From an uncultured Oscillospiraceae bacterium (GTDB lineage: Bacteria; Bacillota_A; Clostridia; Oscillospirales; Oscillospiraceae): DNA of 23,881 nucleotides. The notes under the pieces were generated by a model, which saw nothing but the letters and a program-made list of their open reading frames with translations, searched no databases and was not told where the DNA came from. The translations under genes and the position numbers were made by a program. The first letter of the stretch is position 1. Each line of letters begins with the position of its first letter. The stretch lies in assembly GCA_900754605.1 (NCBI GenBank), contig CAAEDK010000283.1:1-23881 (forward strand), given 5' to 3'. This document shows, in pieces, positions 1-6,572 of the stretch.

Positions 1-693
1 CAGACGGTACTGGGTGATGTCCGGCTTGTTCTGCTCATCGGCCCGGACCGTGATCTCTACGGGGTCCCGCTGATACACCCAGGAAATATCCATGACCTCC
101 CGGGAGATAGTAGCAGAAAACAGGCCCAGATTGCGCCGCTGGGGCATCAGGTCCAGGATCCGGGTCACGTCCCGAATAAAGCCCATGTCCAGCATCCGGT
201 CGGCCTCGTCCAGCACCACCGTCTCTACCTTGTCCAGGCGGAGGGTGCGGCGCTTCACATGGTCCATCAGCCGTCCCGGCGTAGCCACTACGATCTGGGG
301 CCGCTTCTTCAGCTGGGTGATCTGCTTGTCGATGGGCTGCCCGCCGTACAGGCAGACGGATCGCACCCCCTCTTTAAATGCACACAGGTCCCTCAGCTCA
401 TCCCGGATCTGGATGGCCAGCTCCCGGGTGGGGGCCAGTACCAGCCCCATCACATTGGTAGACTCCGGATCGATGTGCTCCACCATGGGGATACCGAAGG
501 CAAAGGTTTTTCCGGTCCCAGTGGGCGCCTTGGCAATGACATCCCTATACTCCATAAAATAGGGGATCGCCCCGCCCTGAACCGGGGTTGCCTGAACGTA
601 CCCTTTCTTCTCAATCGCCTGCATCAGGGCTTTTGACAGACCCAGATCCGTATACCGCACCTCTTCATTGACGAGTTCGCCGTTGATTTCCAT
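1..693 (-). CDS. DEAD-box ATP-dependent RNA helicase, N-terminal part (C-terminus beyond window)
   Basis: This is an ATP-dependent RNA helicase that remodels RNA duplexes in ribosome assembly or mRNA turnover. The frame begins at an ATG at 693 and stays open to the window edge, giving 231 residues. Helicase domain 1 motifs appear in order: a Q-motif-like region (TPVQ, residues 36-39), motif I APTGTGKT (56-63), Ia PTRELA (88-93), Ib TPGR (138-141), motif II DEAD (162-165) and motif III SAT (193-195). Domain 2 and any C-terminal extension lie outside, so the subfamily (CshA, DeaD or DbpA type) cannot be assigned. GAAAGGAAG at 701-709 (minus strand) is the ribosome site, 7 nt from this ATG. Another ATG at 697 is in a frame that stops after ten codons. 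The 5' leader is about 180 nt from the promoter at 880-908. The family call is firm. Confidence 0.93.
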   Translation of the reverse strand, partial: MEINGELVNEEVRYTDLGLSKALMQAIEKKGYVQATPVQGGAIPYFMEYRDVIAKAPTGTGKTFAFGIPMVEHIDPESTNVMGLVLAPTRELAIQIRDELRDLCAFKEGVRSVCLYGGQPIDKQITQLKKRPQIVVATPGRLMDHVKRRTLRLDKVETVVLDEADRMLDMGFIRDVTRILDLMPQRRNLGLFSATISREVMDISWVYQRDPVEITVRADEQNKPDITQYRL

Positions 694-879
694 CCATGTT
701 CTTCCTTTCATTCAGTTCTGTATTCGGCGTGATCCAAGGCCTTCCAAACCGACACAGAGATGTGAAGAACGCCGTTTCCCCGGCGCGGCCCCGAATCCAG
801 CGAAGGCCTTCCGGTCCCCGCTCGCTGTCCTGCACCCCCTATTCTGGGCAGTACAGGGCTAAATATCTATACAGATTGC

Positions 880-908
880 ATTATACTGGCTTTCTTCGCC
901 TATGTCCA
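880..908 (-). promoter_or_regulatory. Sigma-A promoter of the DEAD-box helicase gene
   Basis: On the minus strand TGGACA (908-903) is followed after exactly 17 nt by TATAAT (885-880), a consensus -10 and a one-mismatch -35. The predicted start is near 873, giving a leader of about 180 nt. Long leaders occur on cold-inducible helicase genes, but no cold-shock element was identified here. Confidence 0.75.
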
Positions 909-913
909 CCACA

Positions 914-972
914 TTTTCCACATTTTTGTTCTCATTTGTGGAAAGTCATCCCTTGCCCAAAGTTTTTCCACC
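914..972. repeat. Three TTTCCAC motifs (possible DnaA boxes or operator)
   Basis: TTTTCCACA at 914-922 fits the relaxed DnaA-box consensus TTWTNCACA. TGTGGAAAG at 937-945 is an inverted near-copy, so TTTCCACA (915-922) and TGTGGAAA (937-944) make an 8-bp inverted repeat with 14 bases between. A third partial copy, TTTTCCACC, lies at 964-972. All three sit between the -35 elements of the divergent promoters, where a DNA-binding protein could affect both. Binding by DnaA is inference. Confidence 0.4.
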
Positions 973-989
973 CACCAACAAAAAATAAG

Positions 990-1018
990 TTGCTAATTTT
1001 AAAGAAGTATAGTAAAAT
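990..1018 (+). promoter_or_regulatory. Sigma-A promoter of SRP RNA (may also serve dnaX)
   Basis: TTGCTA at 990-995 and TAAAAT at 1013-1018 are separated by 17 nt. Transcription should start near 1025-1027, which matches the 5' boundary expected from the folded SRP RNA. No separate strong promoter was found between the RNA and dnaX, so read-through may feed dnaX and ybaB. Confidence 0.8.
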
Positions 1019-1025
1019 ATATGCT

Positions 1026-1349
1026 AGTCTTGTTCCGGCTTCGGCGGGAAGCAAGGCCGCACTAGTTGGGGAGATAGCGGTGCCCTGTACCTGCAACCCG
1101 CTAAAGCAGGGATGAATCCCGGTCCCCGGACGTGCGATGTGTCGTCTGACCTGAATAAGCAGTGATGATAGGCCGGTCCCGCGCAACGCGGCTCCGTGAA
1201 CCGTGTCAGGCGGGGAACCGAGCAGCACTAAGCGGCCCGCCGCGTGTGCCGCGGGGTTACTGTCCTTGAGCCGGCTGTTCAGGTAACGGGCATACCGCGC
1301 GCTTCAAAGGCCGGTGTGCGGCCTTGCCTTCCGCCGAAGCCTCTTTTTT
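1026..1349 (+). ncRNA. ffs: Signal recognition particle RNA, large bacterial type
   Basis: This is the RNA scaffold of the signal recognition particle, which binds Ffh and targets nascent membrane and secreted proteins. The S-domain hairpin is diagnostic: GTCAGG (1205-1210), CGG (1211-1213), GGAA tetraloop (1214-1217), CCG (1218-1220), AGCAGC (1221-1226), giving the symmetric and asymmetric internal loops that Ffh recognises. The Alu domain is present (GGTGCCCTGTACC followed by CCCGCTAAAGCAGGG, about 1079-1111), so it is the large Bacillus/Clostridium form. The ends close on each other: GGCTTCGGCGGGAAGCAAGG, from 1037, pairs with the segment ending at 1341. T6 follows at 1344-1349. Position directly upstream of dnaX is the same as for scr in Bacillus subtilis. 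Exact ends are inferred from promoter and fold. Confidence 0.93.
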
Positions 1350-1351
1350 GT

Positions 1352-1402
1352 CCCGGCCACTTCCCCGCCCGGCGGAGCATCGGAGGGGGCCGGGAGTTTT
1401 CT
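1352..1402 (+). terminator. Hairpin with T-rich tail in the dnaX leader (second SRP terminator?)
   Basis: CCCGGCC (1352-1358) pairs with GGCCGGG (1388-1394). The tract AGTTTTCTTT follows at once, just ahead of the dnaX ribosome site. It could be a back-up terminator behind SRP RNA or a leader hairpin that limits dnaX expression. The loop is long, so confidence is modest. Confidence 0.4.
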
Positions 1403-1420
1403 TTCGAGGTGAACTTGTCC

Positions 1421-3154
1421 ATGTATCAGGCCCTATACCGCAAATGGCGGCCCCGAACCTTTGATGATGTGGTGGGGCAGAGCCATATTACCGACACCCT
1501 CAAACAGCAGGTGGCGGGAGACCGACTCTCCCATGCCTATCTGTTCACCGGCACCCGGGGCACCGGCAAGACCACCTGTGCCAAAATCCTGTCCCGGGCT
1601 GTAAATTGTCAGGCTCCAGTGGATGGTAACCCCTGCAACCAATGTCCCGCCTGCCTTGGGATTGAAAATGGTTCTATTCTGGATGTCTTGGAACTGGATG
1701 CCGCCTCCAATAACGGTGTGGATCAGGTCCGCGCCCTGCGGGATGAGGCTGTGTACACCCCCGCTGCCGTACGGAAGCGGGTATACATCGTGGACGAAGT
1801 CCACATGCTGTCTACCCCCGCCTTCAATGCTCTGCTGAAGATTCTGGAAGAGCCCCCTTCCCACCTAATGTTTATTCTAGCCACTACCGAGCTGCACAAG
1901 GTCCCGGCTACCATAAAGTCTCGGTGCCAACAGTTTTCTTTCAAGCGCATCCTACCCGGACAGATTGCACAGCGCTTGGAATATGTGGCCCAGCAGGAAG
2001 GGATCGATCTGACCCGTGAGGGCGCTGCCCTGCTGGCCCGCCTGGCCGATGGCGGTCTGCGCGACGCGCTCTCCCTACTTGACCAGTGTGCTGGCGGCAG
2101 CCAGCGTGTGGATGAACAGGGCATTTTGGACACCCTGGGCCTGGCTGGTAATCTAGAGACTGCTAAACTGATGGGCCTGATTGCCGGGCACGATACGGCA
2201 GGGGCTCTGGACGCCTTGGCCCGCCTGTATGGCAACGGAAAGGATGTCGGCTCCGTGCTGGAGGAGCTATCCTCTCTTGCCCGGGATCTGCTGCTCCGAA
2301 AAACTGCCCCTCAGGGTGGATCTGCGCTGCTCACTGGAGGTTATGATGAGGCGACCATGCGTGCCTTGGGGGAACATCTCACTGCTCCCCGGCTGCTCCA
2401 GATGCTGAAGGTCCTCCAAGATGCTCTCCCCGATCTGGCCCGGAGCACAAACCGCCGCACCGACGCAGAACTCTGCCTGATCCGCCTCAGCGATGAGCGC
2501 TTGGACGATTCCTTTGCTGGGCTGGCCGCCCGGATCGCCCGACTGGAGGAACAGCTGGCTGGAGGCACGCCCGTTCCAGCCCCCGTTCCGGCCCAAACCA
2601 CACCAGCCCCGGCGGCTCCCGCACCCCAGTCTGTCTCTGTGTCTGACACCCCGCCCTGGGAAGAGGAGCGTCCACCGCTTCCCCCTGAGCCTGAGGAGGA
2701 GCCCGCCTGGATAGAGCCGCAGCCGGAGCGCACCTCGCCTCCGCCTGCCCCGGCCGCTCCCCGCTCTGCTCCGATGGAGACGGCGGAAAACTCCGCCTTC
2801 TGGCCCTCCTTCGTGGCCGGACTGCGGGGAAAGGTCCCACCTTCTATCCTTCCTTACCTGAATAACTCCGCCAAGGTGACAGGGATATGGAAAAATAGAG
2901 CCCTCACCCTTTGGGTAGATACAGAGTTCACCCGCGCTATGCTCAACAAGCCCGCCATCCTTCAGGTGCTGTCTCAGGCGGCCTCTGCCTGTTTTGGCGT
3001 GCCAGAAGCCCGCGCGTCTGTGGTGGTAGGACAGGCACCCGCCTCCCAGAACACTGCCTCGGAACCTGTGGCCCAGCCCCAAGCCAGTACAAAAGATGCG
3101 CTGGATGAACTGCTGGCCTTTGGCGCACAGTTTGATAACATTAAAATTCAGTAA
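1421..3154 (+). CDS. dnaX: DNA polymerase III subunits gamma/tau (clamp loader)
   Basis: DnaX is the ATPase of the clamp loader, which places the sliding clamp on primed DNA and, as tau, links polymerase to the DnaB-type helicase. From this start the protein has 577 residues. The AAA+ module shows Walker A GTRGTGKT (44-51), a zinc module with C63, C72, C75 and C78, Walker B VYIVDEVH (121-128), the sensor 1 region ATTELHK and the SRC arginine-finger motif (167-169). A Pro/Ala/Glu-rich linker (about 380-450) leads to a C-terminal tau-like domain. The ATG at 1421 follows GAGGTG (1406-1411) with 9-nt spacing and begins with the family sequence MYQALYRKWRP. The longer frame from 1244 would overlap SRP RNA and is rejected. 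I saw no clear slippery heptamer for frameshifting to gamma. ybaB follows after 31 bp. Confidence 0.96.
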   Translation: MYQALYRKWRPRTFDDVVGQSHITDTLKQQVAGDRLSHAYLFTGTRGTGKTTCAKILSRAVNCQAPVDGNPCNQCPACLGIENGSILDVLELDAASNNGVDQVRALRDEAVYTPAAVRKRVYIVDEVHMLSTPAFNALLKILEEPPSHLMFILATTELHKVPATIKSRCQQFSFKRILPGQIAQRLEYVAQQEGIDLTREGAALLARLADGGLRDALSLLDQCAGGSQRVDEQGILDTLGLAGNLETAKLMGLIAGHDTAGALDALARLYGNGKDVGSVLEELSSLARDLLLRKTAPQGGSALLTGGYDEATMRALGEHLTAPRLLQMLKVLQDALPDLARSTNRRTDAELCLIRLSDERLDDSFAGLAARIARLEEQLAGGTPVPAPVPAQTTPAPAAPAPQSVSVSDTPPWEEERPPLPPEPEEEPAWIEPQPERTSPPPAPAAPRSAPMETAENSAFWPSFVAGLRGKVPPSILPYLNNSAKVTGIWKNRALTLWVDTEFTRAMLNKPAILQVLSQAASACFGVPEARASVVVGQAPASQNTASEPVAQPQASTKDALDELLAFGAQFDNIKIQ

Positions 3155-3185
3155 GATCCCTCCCGGATCGAAAGGAGAATTGACT

Positions 3186-3533
3186 ATGGCAAAAGGATAT
3201 GGAAGCCGCGGTATGGGCGGCATGGGCGGCGGCATGAATATGAACATGATCAAGCAGGCCCAGAAAATGCAGCAGGATATGCTGCGGATGCAGCAGGAGC
3301 TGGAGGAAAAGACCTATGAGGCCAGTGCCGGCGGCGGCGTTGTCACCGCCACTGTCTCCGGCAAGCGTGAGCTGAAGGCCCTCGAGATCGACCCTGATGC
3401 GGTAGACCCCGATGATGTGGAGATGCTGGAAGATCTGATTGTTGCTGCCGTCAATGAGGCTATGCGCGCTGCTGAAGGCGACGCTGCCTCCACCATGCAG
3501 AAACTCACCGGCGGTCTCGGTCTCTCCTTCTGA
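3186..3533 (+). CDS. ybaB: YbaB/EbfC family nucleoid-associated protein
   Basis: A small dimeric DNA-binding protein of 115 residues, normal for the family, which binds the nucleoid and is nearly always encoded with dnaX (yaaK in Bacillus subtilis). After a Gly/Met-rich N-terminus the core shows the typical IKQAQKMQQDMLRMQQELEE helix, then GGGVVTATVSGKRELKALEIDP and a C-terminal helix ending in GGLGLSF. The ATG at 3186 follows AAAGGAGA (3171-3178) with a 7-nt spacer. An upstream in-frame start at 3096 would lie inside dnaX and has no ribosome site. It is co-transcribed with dnaX. recR, which commonly follows ybaB in this operon, is absent; a strong terminator comes instead. Confidence 0.94.
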   Translation: MAKGYGSRGMGGMGGGMNMNMIKQAQKMQQDMLRMQQELEEKTYEASAGGGVVTATVSGKRELKALEIDPDAVDPDDVEMLEDLIVAAVNEAMRAAEGDAASTMQKLTGGLGLSF

Positions 3534-3597
3534 CTTTCTTATGCCAAAGGAGATATCTCCCTGCTGCCCTCGATTTCTGATCGTTTCAAAAAATGAT

Positions 3598-3636
3598 AGG
3601 CCTGGCAGATCGTAATATACGGTCTGCCAGGCCTTT
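3598..3636. terminator. Bidirectional intrinsic terminator between ybaB and lrgB
   Basis: AGGCCTGGCAGA (3598-3609) and TCTGCCAGGCCT (3623-3634) form a perfect 12-bp stem with a 13-nt loop. T residues follow on the plus strand (3633-3636). On the minus strand a run of six T (from the A-run at 3588-3593) follows four bases past the stem. It ends the dnaX-ybaB transcript from one side and lrgAB from the other. Confidence 0.9.
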
Positions 3637-3643
3637 TGTACAC

Positions 3644-4333
3644 TTACAGAAACAGAGTCAGCAGTGAGGTGAAAATTCCGCATACACAGATGGCGATGGA
3701 ACTCATGGCCCCTTGTAGTTCACCGATCTCCATCGCCTTGGTAGTCCCCAGCGCATGGCTGCACGCTCCGATGGCCAGTCCCTCTGCCACCGGATCGGTA
3801 ATATGGAACCACTTTGCAAACAGTGGGGCGCACACCGCGCCGGTGATGCCGGCTACTGCTACGGCGGCAGCCGCAATCCCCTGGACGCCGCCCCGGCTCT
3901 CTGCGATCCCCACCGCAATGGCAGTGGTGACGCTTTTGGGCAGCAGGGATGCGGTCAGCAGCTCCTCCATCTGAAACAGCTGGCACAGGGCCAGCACACT
4001 GAGCAGGCTGACCGCGCTCCCTGCCAAGCAGCCCGCCAGCACCGGAAGAAAGTGATCCCGCAGGATTTCCCGCTGGCGGTAGATATTCAGGGCCAGCACT
4101 GCCGTCACCGGCCCCAGCATCAGCTTGATCATGTCGCCCCCAATGTTATACTGCTCCAACGGAATATGAAAGGCAGCCAGGAAGGCGATGATCAGCAGTC
4201 CAGCGATCAGCAGTGGATTACACAGCACCCATCCGGTTTTTTTCTGGATCCACAGGCCGGCGCACCAGGCCGCTGCTGAGAGGCCCAGCCCCAAAAACGG
4301 GGAGTTCAACAGTCCCTCCGTCAACTCAGTCAC
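3644..4333 (-). CDS. lrgB: LrgB/CidB family membrane protein
   Basis: An integral membrane protein of 229 residues, the size of LrgB/CidB. The family was first tied to murein hydrolase control and cell lysis; relatives in streptococci and Bacillus act in pyruvate uptake and a plant relative moves glycolate/glycerate, so transport of a small organic acid is the better guess. Hydrophobic segments cover most of the length. Family signatures include NPLLIAGLLII, LMLGPVTAVLALNIYRQ, LPKSVTTAIAVGIAESRGG, AVCAPLFAKWF and the conserved SHALGTTKAMEIGELQGAMS region. The start is taken as the GTG at 4333. It overlaps the lrgA stop as GTGA and follows AAAAGGGGAGGG, so translation is probably coupled. An ATG at 4366 lies further inside lrgA without a good ribosome site. 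Confidence 0.92.
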   Translation of the reverse strand: MTELTEGLLNSPFLGLGLSAAAWCAGLWIQKKTGWVLCNPLLIAGLLIIAFLAAFHIPLEQYNIGGDMIKLMLGPVTAVLALNIYRQREILRDHFLPVLAGCLAGSAVSLLSVLALCQLFQMEELLTASLLPKSVTTAIAVGIAESRGGVQGIAAAAVAVAGITGAVCAPLFAKWFHITDPVAEGLAIGACSHALGTTKAMEIGELQGAMSSIAICVCGIFTSLLTLFL

Positions 4334-4698
4334 GATTTTCCCTCCCCTTTTCTCCGGAACAGCCACATCATCAGCTGCACCGTCCAGCCGGTGGCCAGAT
4401 AGACCACCGGTGTGGTCAGTCCCACAATGACCAGCAGGGGCACCACCTGACTTTTTAACATCGCTCCATGCTCCATAGTACCCACCAGGGATGGGATAAA
4501 GAAGAAGGCCATATTGGCGATCAGGAAGTGTGAGACCGACTGGATCTGCCGCTCCTTGACCGCTCCGGTCAGCAGCAGGACCACCAACAGGATCATACTG
4601 ATCACACTGGCGGGAAAGGACACCGGGAGCAGCGCCGCCACGCCCTCTCCCGCCAAGCTGATCCCAAAGATCAGAGCCAGTTCTCCCATAATATTCAT
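4330..4698 (-). CDS. lrgA: LrgA/CidA family holin-like membrane protein
   Basis: A small membrane protein of 122 residues with about four hydrophobic segments, typical of LrgA/CidA. Signatures are LPVSFPASVISMILLVVLLL, then FLIANMAFFFIPSLVGTMEH, VVPLLVIVGLTTPVVYLATG and a basic C-terminal tail (RRKGEGKS). LrgA and LrgB act together, so the two-gene arrangement supports both calls. The ATG at 4698 is preceded by AGGAAAGGAAGC at suitable spacing. The frame is open further upstream to 4953, but that part lies in the lysA-tail/hairpin segment and looks nothing like the family. No clear promoter is seen in front, so it may be read from lysA through the hairpin segment. Confidence 0.9.
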   Translation of the reverse strand: MNIMGELALIFGISLAGEGVAALLPVSFPASVISMILLVVLLLTGAVKERQIQSVSHFLIANMAFFFIPSLVGTMEHGAMLKSQVVPLLVIVGLTTPVVYLATGWTVQLMMWLFRRKGEGKS

Positions 4699-4734
4699 CG
4701 ATCCGCTTCCTTTCCTGTCAGATCGCCTGTTCGT

Positions 4735-4775
4735 CTTACTCCCAGATCGCTGTGGCGAAGTAATCCTCCGGCGTT
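4735..4775. repeat. Diverged copy of the lysA 3' end
   Basis: These 41 bases match 4959-4999, the end of lysA including its stop, at 36 positions. Read on the minus strand this copy ends TPEDYFATAIWE-stop; the real gene ends TPEDYFATVVWE-stop. The five differences cluster in three codons and give one silent and two conservative changes, the pattern of a sequence that diverged as part of a working gene. It is therefore probably the tail of another lysA allele or paralogue. Confidence 0.8.
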
Positions 4776-4958
4776 GCCCGGAAATGGACCATTCCATTTC
4801 CGGGGGCCCGGTTTTTTCATTGCTCGGCGGAACTGAATTCCGCCTCCGCCAAGGTTTTGCCTCCGGCAAAATGCTTGTACGGCGCTCCGCGCCGCCCCAT
4901 CTGCGATTGGGTCGCCGAAACGCCAAGGCAGCTGATTGCTCAGACCGACCCACTCCCT
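4776..4958. repeat. Hairpin-rich intergenic segment (candidate repeat element)
   Basis: This 183-bp stretch between the two lysA tails is a chain of inverted repeats. CCCGGAAATGG (4777-4787) pairs with CCATTTCCGGG (4794-4804). GGCGGAA (4826-4832) pairs with TTCCGCC (4838-4844). TTTTGCC (4855-4861) pairs with GGCAAAA (4865-4871). GGCGC (4881-4885) pairs with GCGCC (4889-4893). A weaker CCCCA/TTGGG pair follows. A T6 run at 4812-4817 faces the plus strand. No open frame or ribosome site is convincing. It resembles a REP/BIME-like repeat or a structured RNA; which one is unknown. Confidence 0.5.
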
Positions 4959-4959
4959 C

Positions 4960-6225
4960 TTACTCCCAAACTACCGTGGCGAAGTAATCCTCCGGCGTTT
5001 CGGCTCTCCGGATCAGGCGGGCGGAGCCGTCCTCCTGGAGCAGCACCTCAGCCGAGCGCAGGCGTCCGTTGTACTGATAGCCCATGGCGTGGCCGTGGGC
5101 CCCGGTATCGTGGATCACCAGCAGGTCTCCGATCTCCACCTCCGGAAGCATCCGGTCGATGGCAAATTTGTCGCTGTTCTCACACAGGGAGCCGGTCACG
5201 TCGTACTTATGGTCGCAGGGCGCGTTCTCCTTCCCCATGACGGTGATGTGGTGATAAGCCCCATAGATGGCAGGCCGCATCAGGTTGGAGGCGCAGGCGT
5301 CCACCCCCACATACTCCTTGTATGTGTGCTTCTGATGGAGCACCCGGGTCACCAGATGCCCGTATGGGGCAAGCATGAAACGCCCCAGCTCGGTACAAAG
5401 GGCCACATCCCCCATGCCCGCGGGGACCAGGATCTCCTCATAGGCCTTCCGCACCCCCGCACCAATGGCAGCAATGTCGTTGGCCGGCTGCTCTGGGCGG
5501 TAGGGCACCCCTACGCCGCCGGACAGATTGATGAAGGTGATGTGGCAGCCGGTCTCTTCCTTCAGCTCCGCCGCCAGCTGGAACAGCACCCGGGCCAGGG
5601 CCGGATAGTACTCGTTGGACAGGGTATTAGAGGCCAGGAAGGCATGGATGCCGAACTCCTCCGCACCCAGCTCCTTCAGTCGGCGGAATGCCTGGGCGAT
5701 CTGAGTCCGGGTCATGCCGTACTTGGCCTCTCCCGGGTTGTCCATGACCTGAAAGCCCTCTTTGCTCTCTCCAACCTGGAATACTCCCCCTGGATTATAC
5801 CGGCAGGAGATCTTCTTGGGGATATAGCCCAGGGTGTTTTTCAGAAATTCCACATGGGTGATGTCATCCAGATTGATGGTGGCCCCCAGCTTCTCTGCCA
5901 GGACGAACTCCTCCGCCGGGGTATCGTTGGAGGAAAACATGATCTCCCCGCCCCGGAAGCCGCATCGGTCGGACATCATCAGCTCGCACAAAGAGGAGCA
6001 GTCCACCCCGCAGCCCTCCTCCCGCAGGATCTTCAGGATCTGGGGATTGGGGGTGGCCTTCACCGCGAAGTACTCCGTATAGCCGGAGTTCCAGGCAAAG
6101 GCCGCCTTCAAAGCCCTGGCATTCTCCCGTATGCCCTGCTCATCATACAGGTGGAAGGGGGTAGGGTGCTGACGGGTGATCTCCTGGAGCTGCTCCAGGG
6201 TGACAAACGGTTTTTTCACTTCCAT
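4960..6225 (-). CDS. lysA: Diaminopimelate decarboxylase (fold type III PLP enzyme)
   Basis: LysA decarboxylates meso-diaminopimelate to lysine, the last step of lysine synthesis, in the cytoplasm. The 421 residues are a normal length. Visible are the alanine-racemase-type barrel with the PLP lysine in YFAVKATPNP (K56) and the C-terminal beta domain with the catalytic cysteine in GSLCENSDKFA (C348). Several motifs depart from textbook LysA: the HxGS loop reads IHAFLASNT (H194), the glycine loop is SGGVG (235-239), and EPGR is ELGR (279-282). I recall this pattern in other Firmicute proteins annotated LysA, but another amino acid decarboxylase cannot be excluded. AAGGAG sits only 2 nt before the ATG at 6225 but 8 nt before a GTG at 6219, so the protein may begin two codons later. 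lrgAB lies downstream with no minus-strand terminator between. Confidence 0.87.
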   Translation of the reverse strand: MEVKKPFVTLEQLQEITRQHPTPFHLYDEQGIRENARALKAAFAWNSGYTEYFAVKATPNPQILKILREEGCGVDCSSLCELMMSDRCGFRGGEIMFSSNDTPAEEFVLAEKLGATINLDDITHVEFLKNTLGYIPKKISCRYNPGGVFQVGESKEGFQVMDNPGEAKYGMTRTQIAQAFRRLKELGAEEFGIHAFLASNTLSNEYYPALARVLFQLAAELKEETGCHITFINLSGGVGVPYRPEQPANDIAAIGAGVRKAYEEILVPAGMGDVALCTELGRFMLAPYGHLVTRVLHQKHTYKEYVGVDACASNLMRPAIYGAYHHITVMGKENAPCDHKYDVTGSLCENSDKFAIDRMLPEVEIGDLLVIHDTGAHGHAMGYQYNGRLRSAEVLLQEDGSARLIRRAETPEDYFATVVWE

Positions 6226-6292
6226 CGCTCCTTATCTCTCTATGAACAGTCTGGTCCCCGCCCCCTGTCGGGGCGGAGAAAAAATCAGATTT

Positions 6293-6321
6293 AGTTTATC
6301 CATTTTTACCGCCAAAGTCAA
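6293..6321 (-). promoter_or_regulatory. Sigma-A promoter of lysA
   Basis: TTGACT (6321-6316) and TAAACT (6298-6293) on the minus strand are spaced by 17 nt. The leader of about 65 nt is too short for a lysine riboswitch. It does contain a 7-bp GC hairpin (6258-6264 with 6270-6276) ahead of the ribosome site. Confidence 0.75.
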
Positions 6322-6404
6322 CCATTACAAGTGCCAAGGTCTGCCACAGCCGCCCCTTCTCTTTCGCCGTTTCAGAAAAAATGGGAAAAAGCCCGATTTT
6401 GCTC

Positions 6405-6433
6405 TTGCACTTTTCCTATCTCTCTGATACAAT
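6405..6433 (+). promoter_or_regulatory. Sigma-A promoter of the uraA leader
   Basis: TTGCAC (6405-6410), 17 nt, TACAAT (6428-6433). Transcription should begin near 6440. That leaves only about six bases before the ribosome site of the leader peptide and places the attenuator about 80-105 nt into the transcript. Confidence 0.82.
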
Positions 6434-6455
6434 GGTCCGAGATTTGGAGCAAAGG

Positions 6456-6572
6456 ATGGTGCCTGTCATGGAAAGCCGGCTGTTTTTCGCCCGTGTTCCT
6501 TTGTTTCTTCTGTGTGTGGACAATCACCCGTTGATTGTCTTTTTTTCTGCGCAAAATACCACCAGACACTGA
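6456..6572 (+). CDS. Putative uraA leader peptide (38 aa)
   Basis: This open frame has 38 codons. Its ATG at 6456 is 6 nt after GGAG (6446-6449), and it ends with TGA at 6570-6572, 17 nt before uraA. The peptide is rich in Phe, Leu and Val (for example SRLFFARVPLFLL), largely because it reads a pyrimidine-rich tract (6481-6517, 21 T in 37). It runs straight across the terminator hairpin at 6519-6546, so a translating ribosome would physically stop that hairpin forming. This matches the design of the enterobacterial pyrBI leader PyrL, whose Phe codons also come from U-rich pausing and terminator sequence. A second ATG at 6468 is in the same frame. Translation is inferred from layout; the peptide itself probably has no further role. 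Confidence 0.55.
   Translation: MVPVMESRLFFARVPLFLLCVDNHPLIVFFSAQNTTRH
6519..6546 (+). terminator. Intrinsic terminator (attenuator) in the uraA leader
   Basis: GACAATCA (6519-6526) and TGATTGTC (6532-6539) form an 8-bp stem with loop CCCGT, followed by seven T (6540-6546). It lies between the promoter and the uraA start, with no upstream gene to terminate, so it can only act on the uraA transcript. No PyrR-type binding loop or purine riboswitch core was recognised before it, and no good competing antiterminator stem. The terminator sits inside the leader peptide frame. Confidence 0.8.

Larger units (their letters stand above)
694..1025. other. Divergent intergenic region between helicase and SRP RNA
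   Basis: I see no credible gene in these 332 bases. The left half is the GC-rich 5' leader of the helicase mRNA and holds two AAGGCCTT palindromes. The right half, about 865-1020, is AT-rich and contains two back-to-back sigma-A promoters (helicase leftward, SRP RNA rightward). Between them are three copies of a TTTCCAC motif at 914-922, 937-945 and 964-972; the first two form an inverted repeat. Short open frames here lack ribosome sites and look non-coding. Confidence 0.7.

Noticed and set aside
92..562. 156-codon plus-strand frame at the left edge
   Set aside because: It is antisense to the DEAD-box helicase, whose motifs are complete on the minus strand.
1244..1420. N-terminal extension of dnaX
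   Set aside because: The extension runs through the 3' half of SRP RNA and its terminator. The ATG at 1421 has a ribosome site and starts with the family N-terminus.
2870..2910. Possible dnaX frameshift site (run of five A)
   Set aside because: It does not form a slippery heptamer of the A AAA AAG type in frame, and no flanking stimulatory hairpin was evident.
4699..4953. N-terminal extension of lrgA by 85 codons
   Set aside because: It is Arg/Pro-rich translation of the hairpin segment. The start at 4698 has a good ribosome site and matches family length.
6226..6292. Lysine riboswitch before lysA
   Set aside because: The leader is only about 65 nt and holds one short GC hairpin, far too small for the lysine riboswitch.
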